Shown here: one piece after another, positions 1 to 4,442 of the stretch
Layout: each line of letters starts with the position of its first letter
How positions within the stretch are numbered: position 1 is the stretch's first letter
NCBI GenBank assembly: GCA_014728565.1
Contig: WJLK01000031.1
Span: 1 to 7,966 of the forward strand
Length of the DNA: 7,966 nt
Origin: Candidatus Pacearchaeota archaeon
GTDB taxonomy: Archaea; Nanobdellota; Nanobdellia; Pacearchaeales; GW2011-AR1
Direction: 5' to 3'
Notes under the pieces: generated by a model
The model's input: only the letters and a program-made list of their open reading frames with translations
The model's database searches: none
Told to the model about the DNA's origin: nothing
Program-made: the position numbers and the translations under genes

Positions 1-1
1 T

Positions 2-121
2 GAGGTAAGAGCTGAGAAAAAAGGTGAGTTTTATGAATTAAAAAAAGTCATTAACAGTGATAAGAACAAGAAGTTCATTGAAAATTTTTTAAAGAGAATG
101 GAAAAAGATGAGAAGAAATAA
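2..121 (+). CDS. 3' end of an unrecognised lysine-rich protein (partial)
   Basis: An open frame enters from the left edge and runs 39 codons to a TAA at 119-121. The visible tail begins EVRAEKKGEFYEL and ends MEKDEKK. It holds about 13 lysines against 2 arginines and looks helical and highly charged. No family is recognisable from so short a tail. The stop codon directly abuts the stop codon of the convergent dehydrogenase-like gene, so there is no spacer between the two genes and no room for a separate terminator. The lysine bias matches the PP-loop gene at 4443-5360 and contrasts with the arginine-biased genes in between. Coding status is inferred from the uninterrupted frame and the flush gene junction. 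Confidence 0.6.
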   Translation, partial: EVRAEKKGEFYELKKVINSDKNKKFIENFLKRMEKDEKK

Positions 122-1660
122 TTAGCGAAATCTTCTTAAGACATCGCTTATCACCTGACTCTCATCAAATATGCCCTCATTCTCCGGAGATATTTCCATA
201 TGATTTTCAACTGATGTATTTTGCATTGATAACTGTGTCTCTAACTTACGCATAGTATTCAAATCAAATCTTCCAACTGTTTCATAATCAGGTTCCACTC
301 TTGTATATGGAAAATAACTTATTCTTGCTGGAAGTGCAAGAAATCCATTTATTCCATTAGTTTCAAAGGCGCAGTAACAGCTTACATCAGGTTTTTCATT
401 AAGATTGGCCATAGTTTCAAAAAATCTAAGAGTTGGCCTAACAACACTGTAGCTAAAGTAAGGTATATGTGAGTCATCTTCTCCTTTACTCCTCAGATCT
501 TCGCCTATTATCTCCCAAATTCTTCCAAAAGCCATTGCTCTTGGTGCTATTTTGATTGATTCAGCTGCTGCACTATCTAGCATGGCATAAAAAGCCTGAG
601 AAGAGATACCATTATAATCATTATTTTGAGGATCAGCTGGCTTAGATACTATAGGAGTTCCATGTTCACCAACAACAAAAAAATCTCTCTTTTTACCATG
701 TCTATGATGCTCTGGAAAAACAAAAGATCTAACAACATATCCTGCCTCATCCTGACTACCAAAATAAGATTCCAAATCTCTAAGCAAAATATTTTTTACT
801 CTTATCCTGTCTATATTAAATGGAAAAGATAACTGACCAGATTCAAGTCCTGCTCTCACTCCTACCTGGCATATGGGTCCTACTGGATTTGGAAATGTCA
901 GAACCAGTCCCTTGTAACCTACTCTAGCTAATTCCTGAAAATACCCGTAAGCTTTAGGACCTTCTTTTTCAAGTAAGTCGAGCCTGTCTTTTCTTTTTGC
1001 TAATTTCTCAAGGACAGTTCCTCTTTTAAAAGAGCTGCATAAAAGAACACAATCAGCATCTGCAACAGCATCTTCTAATGAATCTGCACAACCAGAATCA
1101 GAATTTGATACACAAAAATTATCAAAAATATCTCTAAACCGGTCCCTGGCCTCTTTACTTTTGCTGTAGCCTTTTAAGGACCTTATACCTCCTTCCAGTA
1201 ATAATGTCAATGCAAAATCTATTCCCAGAGTTCCAAGACCAAGAATCGCAACTCTCGGAGGTCTATAAAAACTTTTCTTTAATAGTTCTTGCATTTCCTC
1301 TGTCTCTGTATCCTGATAAACATTTCCTTTAAAATTAGGTGATTCAAAAACTCTATCAGCTATTTCATAAGGAACATTTTTAGAATTTCTATTATGAGCC
1401 ATTATTATGTTTCTTCTCCAATGCCTGTTTAAATCTTCTAATTCATAGAATAACTTATCATTATGTCTTATAAGATTATGATTAACAATAAAAAGATCGT
1501 CTCCTGTTCTTGCTAATTCTCCTGTATCCTCTCCATTATGCCTTGAACAGGAATATCTGACATCAAAACTATCCAGAGGTCCTGGTTCCTGCAATCTTGC
1601 CTCTAATCTCCTTGCTCTTTCCAGATTATTATCAATGATTCTTACTCTTAATGGTTCCAT
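122..1660 (-). CDS. Lactate/malate dehydrogenase-family protein with a degenerate receiver-like N-terminal domain
   Basis: This is a 512-residue protein, roughly 190 longer than a normal LDH/MDH subunit. Residues about 135-480 carry the whole LDH/MDH fold: the dinucleotide motif GLGTLG (141-146), ADCVLLCSS closing the nucleotide domain (202-210), NPV (258-260, with N258 at the conserved Asn), D284 and R287 in DRIR at the DxxR site, R226 in DRLDLL at the LDH Arg109 position, and GEHG with catalytic H333. The tail FLALPARISYF also aligns with the family's C-terminal sheet. By family knowledge it should be an NAD(P)-dependent 2-hydroxyacid/2-oxoacid oxidoreductase; the substrate is unknown. Residues 1-130 resemble a CheY-like receiver (VRIID start, DDLFIVN, IIMAHN), but the phospho-acceptor position is N60 and the usual Thr/Ser is A88, so it is probably not phosphorylated. 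No acidic residue is visible after beta-2 (GYSKSK, 164-169), which may favour NADP(H). Sizeable insertions lie at 211-225 and 400-435. The ATG at 1660 starts directly at the first beta strand, and the next Met is residue 87. The gene lies 49 nt downstream of the cupin gene on the same strand. Confidence 0.82.
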   Translation of the reverse strand: MEPLRVRIIDNNLERARRLEARLQEPGPLDSFDVRYSCSRHNGEDTGELARTGDDLFIVNHNLIRHNDKLFYELEDLNRHWRRNIIMAHNRNSKNVPYEIADRVFESPNFKGNVYQDTETEEMQELLKKSFYRPPRVAILGLGTLGIDFALTLLLEGGIRSLKGYSKSKEARDRFRDIFDNFCVSNSDSGCADSLEDAVADADCVLLCSSFKRGTVLEKLAKRKDRLDLLEKEGPKAYGYFQELARVGYKGLVLTFPNPVGPICQVGVRAGLESGQLSFPFNIDRIRVKNILLRDLESYFGSQDEAGYVVRSFVFPEHHRHGKKRDFFVVGEHGTPIVSKPADPQNNDYNGISSQAFYAMLDSAAAESIKIAPRAMAFGRIWEIIGEDLRSKGEDDSHIPYFSYSVVRPTLRFFETMANLNEKPDVSCYCAFETNGINGFLALPARISYFPYTRVEPDYETVGRFDLNTMRKLETQLSMQNTSVENHMEISPENEGIFDESQVISDVLRRFR

Positions 1661-1683
1661 GGCTATAGTTAGACTTATAAATG

Positions 1684-1710
1684 ATTAATAAAAATTTCGT
1701 TAATAAAAAT
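1684..1710 (-). promoter_or_regulatory. T-rich direct repeat between cupin and dehydrogenase genes; probable terminator/promoter
   Basis: The 11-bp string TTAATAAAAAT occurs at 1685-1695 and again at 1700-1710, so the reverse strand reads ATTTTTATTAA twice with a 15-bp period. It lies just after the cupin stop codon, where oligo-T runs act as archaeal terminators. The nearer copy is centred about 30 nt before the dehydrogenase ATG, the right place for a TATA box. A second box-like string, ATTTATAAG, lies nearer the start codon but too close to fit a leaderless start. Whether the two genes are cotranscribed cannot be decided from sequence. Confidence 0.4.
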
Positions 1711-2213
1711 CAAGAACTTTTCAGATACTTTCTGCATTGAGTTATTAGGTCTCTTATACTAATTCCTTCTGTAAAACCTTCTAAACTTACTCTTCCATGC
1801 ATGTCATAGTATCTTCTGATATCCTCTTCTTCAGCATGTCCAAGAGCAACTTCCATTATCAGTGATGGTTGTGGGTAAAGATTAAGAGCAGTATGTGCAG
1901 TGTTTTTTGGAATCTTAACAAGATCTCCTGGCATTAGTATTTTTTCATCAAGTCCTGCAATTGTTTTTACAGGATCTTCTGAAACAGGACCTCTGTAAAC
2001 AGCTAGTTTTCCAGAAACCAGATACCATAGTTCTTCCCTGTTAGAATGAGACTGAACTGAGAGTTCATCTGTAATAACAAGTATTTTAGGAGTGCAAACT
2101 TCATTCCTAACCATTGTAACATATCCTCCCCATGCTTTGGTCAAATCACTTTCTAAATCTACCTCTTGTGAAACTTCACCTGCTCTTAATCTTCTAAGAA
2201 GTTCATTACTCAT
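1710..2213 (-). CDS. Cupin protein resembling the type II mannose-6-phosphate isomerase cupin domain
   Basis: This 167-residue stand-alone cupin has the signatures of the cupin domain found at the C-terminus of type II mannose-6-phosphate isomerase/mannose-1-phosphate guanylyltransferases. These are WGGYVTM (28-34), LSVQSHSNREELWYLVSG (51-68), the second cupin motif MPGDLVKIPKNTAH (94-107), and the tail LGHAEEEDIRRYYDMHGR, which matches the family's closing segment. Likely metal ligands are H56, E61 and H107; the second histidine of the usual HxH pair is N58, so metal binding may be altered. The nucleotidyltransferase domain of bifunctional members is absent. By family it would act in the cytosol on a phosphorylated sugar (mannose-6-P/fructose-6-P interconversion), but stand-alone cupins of this type are often misannotated, so the substrate is unproven. 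It starts at an ATG 48 nt from the divergent YbjQ gene and precedes the dehydrogenase-like gene on the same strand, suggesting a small carbohydrate or hydroxyacid unit. Confidence 0.83.
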   Translation of the reverse strand: MSNELLRRLRAGEVSQEVDLESDLTKAWGGYVTMVRNEVCTPKILVITDELSVQSHSNREELWYLVSGKLAVYRGPVSEDPVKTIAGLDEKILMPGDLVKIPKNTAHTALNLYPQPSLIMEVALGHAEEEDIRRYYDMHGRVSLEGFTEGISIRDLITQCRKYLKSS

Positions 2214-2232
2214 CCTAATACAAACAGCAAGA

Positions 2233-2242
2233 TTTATATATA
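2233..2242. promoter_or_regulatory. Shared symmetric TATA element between divergent genes
   Basis: The 48-bp gap between the cupin start (2213, reverse) and the YbjQ start (2262, forward) contains one run, TTTATATATA. Read forward it gives TTTATATA centred about 26 nt before the 2262 ATG; read in reverse it gives TATATATAAA centred about 24 nt before the 2213 ATG. Both spacings fit a leaderless archaeal start. No other TATA-like string is in the gap, so both genes probably use the same or overlapping TBP sites. Confidence 0.65.
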
Positions 2243-2261
2243 GGATTTCAATATTGAAAAT

Positions 2262-2582
2262 ATGGTAAATATTCTCATATCAACAACTGAATATATCAAC
2301 GGCAAGTTACCTAAGAAGACACTAGGGATTGTAAGAGGAAATACAATAAGAGCAAGATGGTTTGGAAGAGATATAGTAGCAGGTCTGAAGAATATAGTTG
2401 GTGGTGAGATCAGGAGTTATACAAAAATGCTTACTGATGCAAGAGACCAGGCTATTGAGAGAATGAAAGAGGAAACTAGGAAAAAAGGTGGAAATGCTGT
2501 TACTGGAGTTAGATTTACAACAAGTGATGTAATGCAGGGTGCTGCAGAAATTCTAGCCTATGGAACTGCTGTTGTTTTGTGA
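2262..2582 (+). CDS. YbjQ/UPF0145-family protein
   Basis: This 106-residue protein matches the small YbjQ/UPF0145 (YbjQ_1) family along its whole length and at the usual size. The diagnostic features are the N-terminal strand ending in TLGIVRG (20-26), the central GEIRSYTKMLTDARDQAIERM (48-68), the GGNAVTGVRF segment (75-84) and the C-terminal GAAEILAYGTAV. Members form a compact oligomeric fold; some were predicted to bind heavy metals, but no biochemical function is firmly established. No signal peptide or membrane segment is present, so it should be cytosolic. The ATG at 2262 is supported by the TATA box 26 nt upstream and by the family's usual N-terminus. Its stop lies 11 nt from the stop of the convergent gene at 2594. 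Unlike the flanking orphan genes, arginine and lysine are about balanced. Confidence 0.9.
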   Translation: MVNILISTTEYINGKLPKKTLGIVRGNTIRARWFGRDIVAGLKNIVGGEIRSYTKMLTDARDQAIERMKEETRKKGGNAVTGVRFTTSDVMQGAAEILAYGTAVVL

Positions 2583-2593
2583 AAATCTATAAA

Positions 2594-3094
2594 TCAGCAA
2601 TAAGTTCTCATTTGCTCTAAATCTTTTGCAGTTATTCCAAGGATTTGCTGAATTTCTGATTCAAATTCAGTTTGTTCATCTCTTGTAAGTCTTACTCTTG
2701 CTACTCTTCTGAAGGTTAATACAGAGCTTAATCTTAAGGTTATTAAATTATAAGGATATTTAGGATTAACAGCTTTTTCTCTAATAGCTGTAGAGAAGAG
2801 AGGTATTATTCCTGTAAAAACTCTTCTAGGATTTGAATCAGTTCCATTGACCACTCTAAATCTATCAATCTGTCTTAAAAATTCTGATGATTGTTCATAA
2901 GAAAGATCTGCAGTAGGCTTCCATGAAAAATCTCCAGGACCTTCTGGGTCTCTACTCTCCATGTAAGTGTAAACTGCAAATTGATAATGTCCTTTCCTTA
3001 TTGTTCCTTCTCTGAATCTGTGAGGAGTGGTGCAGACTACTGTTCCAAGATTGTACTCCAGTAATCTTCTATTAACTTCATTATCCAAAGGCAT
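2594..3094 (-). CDS. Unrecognised 166-residue arginine-rich protein
   Basis: I do not recognise this protein. It has no signal peptide or membrane segment and looks globular. An N-terminal helix-like stretch (NEVNRRLLEYNL) is followed by a beta-rich middle (TVVCTTPH at 18-25, QFAVYTYMES at 38-47), a region near 98-130 (GIIPLFSTAIRE, then YNLITLRLSSVLTFRR) and a helical tail (DEQTEFESEIQQILGI) ending in Cys. By hand count there are about 19 arginines and 5 lysines, unusual for so AT-rich a genome. Only two Cys are present, so no zinc motif is apparent. Coding status is supported by the complete frame, a TTTATAAAT box centred 25 nt before the ATG and snug 11-nt convergent packing against the YbjQ gene. 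It is divergent from the gene at 3455 across a palindrome-rich gap and may share regulation with it. Confidence 0.75.
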   Translation of the reverse strand: MPLDNEVNRRLLEYNLGTVVCTTPHRFREGTIRKGHYQFAVYTYMESRDPEGPGDFSWKPTADLSYEQSSEFLRQIDRFRVVNGTDSNPRRVFTGIIPLFSTAIREKAVNPKYPYNLITLRLSSVLTFRRVARVRLTRDEQTEFESEIQQILGITAKDLEQMRTYC

Positions 3095-3114
3095 TTAACT
3101 GACTTAATTTTATT

Positions 3115-3123
3115 ATTTATAAA
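3115..3123 (-). promoter_or_regulatory. TATA box of the 2594-3094 gene
   Basis: The reverse strand reads TTTATAAAT, centred about 25 nt upstream of the ATG at 3094. This places transcription start at or near the start codon; no ribosome-binding site is visible, so translation is probably leaderless. Confidence 0.55.
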
Positions 3124-3180
3124 ATTAATTATTCTATGTTTATTATTTGTTTATGATGAAAGGTAAGTGTTCTCCCCACA

Positions 3181-3190
3181 GACATATGTC
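3181..3190. repeat. Palindrome GACATATGTC, copy 1
   Basis: This is a perfect 10-bp palindrome followed by C, giving the 11-mer GACATATGTCC shared with copy 2. It is centred about 91 bp upstream of the ATG of the reverse-strand gene at 3094. It is the right form for a dimeric DNA-binding protein, but no binding protein is known. Confidence 0.55.
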
Positions 3191-3207
3191 CTACTCCTTT
3201 TACATAT

Positions 3208-3237
3208 AAATTTGAGAAATTTTATTAACTCAAATTT
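3208..3237. repeat. Inverted repeat with 9-bp arms and a 12-nt loop
   Basis: AAATTTGAG at 3208-3216 pairs perfectly with CTCAAATTT at 3229-3237. The arms are AT-rich, so the hairpin would be only moderately stable as RNA; it could equally be an operator. Confidence 0.5.
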
Positions 3238-3320
3238 TTCATTGATTATTAATCTGCAGATATTTTTAGCTCTACAGGGGAATATCTTATGAGATCTTTA
3301 TCATTAATCGTGAATAAATA

Positions 3321-3349
3321 AATTTAGGTTAGACTTGTCTTCCTAAATT
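3321..3349. repeat. Nested hairpin with an 8-bp outer stem
   Basis: AATTTAGG (3321-3328) pairs with CCTAAATT (3342-3349), and inside it AGAC (3331-3334) pairs with GTCT (3337-3340) around a two-base tip, with only a TT/T bulge between the stems. Near-continuous symmetry over 29 nt is uncommon by chance. It is not followed by a long T-run in either direction, so it is not an obvious intrinsic terminator. Confidence 0.5.
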
Positions 3350-3374
3350 GTGATACAAGAACTTATTTTCTATG

Positions 3375-3397
3375 CCCTAGGACATATGTCCCCTAGG
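3375..3397. repeat. GACATATGTC copy 2 framed by CCTAGG sites
   Basis: The second GACATATGTC (3381-3390) extends to the 12-bp palindrome GGACATATGTCC at 3380-3391. It is bracketed by CCTAGG at 3376-3381 and 3392-3397, themselves palindromic, so the site can be read as a direct or an inverted repeat. It is centred about 70 bp upstream of the ATG at 3455. The GC-rich boxes stand out against the AT-rich surroundings. Confidence 0.55.
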
Positions 3398-3425
3398 AGC
3401 ACAAGATGACAGGTAAACAGAAAGA

Positions 3426-3433
3426 TTTAAAAG
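3426..3433 (+). promoter_or_regulatory. TATA box of the 3455-3901 gene
   Basis: TTTAAAAG is centred about 26 nt before the ATG at 3455. No Shine-Dalgarno motif lies between, consistent with a leaderless transcript. Confidence 0.55.
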
Positions 3434-3454
3434 ATAAAAATGTATTGAATTTTT

Positions 3455-3901
3455 ATGCCAAGAAGAGATTATGTAGTAAGACAACGAAAACCCATAGTTC
3501 CTCCAGAATTTAGAGATAATGGAAGAGAACCTGAATCTTTTAGTCAGAAGGATGTTAGAGTAGGTCCTTTAGAAGAACCTGATGACGTTGATTATGTTTT
3601 TGGAGGACCTGAAACTCTTTACACTCCTGAAGATTTAGCTAGGATTACGAGTAATCCTGAAGGTTTTTCTATTCAAGATAATCGTCTGAGTATTGGTGTA
3701 GAAAAATCTCCTCCTCCAATAAGAAATCGTGCCTCAGATTATAAACGAGGATTACACTATGCTGATGAACCTACTGATAACCAAGCTGATTCAGGAGTTG
3801 TAAATCTGAATGCTCCTGTTGATTATTCTGGCACACCCCATGGAAGTTCAAGAGAGCATAGAGGTGTTTTTTTAAAACCTAGAAGAAAAGCTTTGAAATA
3901 A
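3455..3901 (+). CDS. Unrecognised 148-residue, probably largely disordered basic/acidic protein
   Basis: I do not recognise this protein. It is rich in Pro, Asp, Glu, Arg and Asn and poor in hydrophobic residues, with no Cys, signal peptide or membrane segment. A basic start (MPRRDYVVRQRKPIVPPEFR) gives way to acidic stretches (PLEEPDDVDYVF, 38-49), a short ordered-looking piece (ETLYTPEDLARITSNPEGF, 53-71), a polar, proline-containing middle and a basic tail (FLKPRRKALK). Such sequences usually lack a stable fold and act as linkers, assembly proteins or nucleic-acid-associated proteins. That is inference only. Arginine exceeds lysine about 16 to 7. Coding is supported by the well-placed TATA box, the complete frame and the following gene 51 nt downstream, which has its own TATA box. 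No frameshift or truncation is evident. Confidence 0.7.
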   Translation: MPRRDYVVRQRKPIVPPEFRDNGREPESFSQKDVRVGPLEEPDDVDYVFGGPETLYTPEDLARITSNPEGFSIQDNRLSIGVEKSPPPIRNRASDYKRGLHYADEPTDNQADSGVVNLNAPVDYSGTPHGSSREHRGVFLKPRRKALK

Positions 3902-3920
3902 AATCTGTCCAACAAAAAAA

Positions 3921-3928
3921 TTTATAAA
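3921..3928 (+). promoter_or_regulatory. TATA box of the 3953-4441 gene
   Basis: TTTATAAA is centred about 28 nt before the ATG at 3953. A T6 run (3933-3938) follows it and could also help end transcripts from the preceding gene. No ribosome-binding site precedes the ATG. Confidence 0.6.
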
Positions 3929-3952
3929 CACATTTTTTCTTAAAAATTCACT

Positions 3953-4441
3953 ATGGCAACAAGAATTGGACAACTACCAAGATATATAAATACCTTTGGT
4001 GAATTAGCTCCTTATGAAAGTGGGCCTGCAGGAAGAGGGGTACTGACTTTTCCAAGAGGAGAAGGTGAAGTTAATATTTCTCAATTAAGAAATCCTGGAA
4101 ATGGACCAGCAGTACCTTGCAATGATTCAGAGATGGATGCTCTTAATAGACTTGAGCAAGGAGGTCATGATGCTTATTGTGATCCTAGAGAGGATTCAGG
4201 AATCTCAGCAGCTACTAATTACATAGCAGGACGAGTTGCTGCTTATCTTGATGGGAATTATGAAAGTATTGAAGATGTCCAGATTGATAAAGCTGCAATA
4301 AGAGTTCTTTTAAATGGAAGAAGAATTAGAGGAGGAGTGAAAGGATTGCTTGAAAGGGCATTTGGAAATCTTGATCCTTCTGAGAGAAGAAAATTAGTAA
4401 TAGACTCAAAAGTTGATAGAGATATCTTAAAAGAAGAGTAG
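3953..4441 (+). CDS. Unrecognised 162-residue arginine-rich protein
   Basis: I do not recognise this protein. The first 60 residues are glycine- and proline-rich with short strands (YINTFGELAPYESGPAGRG, then GVLTFPRGEGEVNISQL). Two cysteines (C56, C76) flank a helix-like stretch (SEMDALNRLEQGG). The rest looks helical: SAATNYIAGRVAAYLDGNYESI (85-106), DKAAIRVLLNG, then GGVKGLLERAFGNLDPSERRKLVID. No membrane segment or signal peptide is seen, so it is probably a small cytosolic globular protein. Arginine exceeds lysine about 16 to 5, as in the 2594 and 3455 genes. It has its own TATA box and lies 51 nt after the 3455 gene, so the two are neighbours in the same direction with separate promoters. 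Its stop is one nucleotide from the stop of the convergent PP-loop gene. Confidence 0.75.
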   Translation: MATRIGQLPRYINTFGELAPYESGPAGRGVLTFPRGEGEVNISQLRNPGNGPAVPCNDSEMDALNRLEQGGHDAYCDPREDSGISAATNYIAGRVAAYLDGNYESIEDVQIDKAAIRVLLNGRRIRGGVKGLLERAFGNLDPSERRKLVIDSKVDRDILKEE

Positions 4442-4442
4442 A

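Larger units (their letters stand above)
3095..3454. other. 360-bp palindrome-rich gap between two divergent orphan genes
   Basis: No convincing gene lies here; the longest frames are under 40 codons. The gap holds a TATA box for each flanking gene, two copies of the perfect palindrome GACATATGTC exactly 200 bp apart, a 9-bp inverted repeat (3208-3216 / 3229-3237), a nested hairpin (3321-3349) and a CCTAGG pair around the second palindrome. In a window where most gaps are 0-50 bp, this size and density of symmetry suggest a regulatory region or an unrecognised small RNA. It matches no RNA family that I know. Confidence 0.5.

Noticed and set aside
626..832. 68-codon forward ORF
   Set aside because: It lies wholly within the well-supported reverse-strand dehydrogenase gene and its translation is a low-complexity mix with no family likeness; it is a shadow frame.
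122..1660. Family 4 glycoside hydrolase instead of LDH/MDH
   Set aside because: GH4 shares the NAD fold, but the DxxR (284-287) and GEHG (331-334) motifs and the C-terminal FLALPARISYF pattern follow LDH/MDH rather than GH4.
3153..3159. ATGATGA resembling box C of a C/D-box guide RNA
   Set aside because: No CTGA box D or internal D'/C' pair was found within the following 60 or so bases, so the C/D sRNA layout is missing.
3153..3209. 18-codon ORF in the long gap (starts MMKGKCSPH)
   Set aside because: It is too short, has no well-placed TATA box and overlaps the GACATATGTC palindrome, which better explains any constraint.
3095..3454. Possible CRISPR array or IS remnant in the gap
   Set aside because: There are only two copies of a 10-11 bp palindrome and no regular spacers, terminal inverted repeats or transposase fragment.
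3405..3512. 35-codon forward ORF overlapping the start of the 3455 gene
   Set aside because: It runs out of frame into a better-supported gene with its own TATA box and has no promoter signal of its own.
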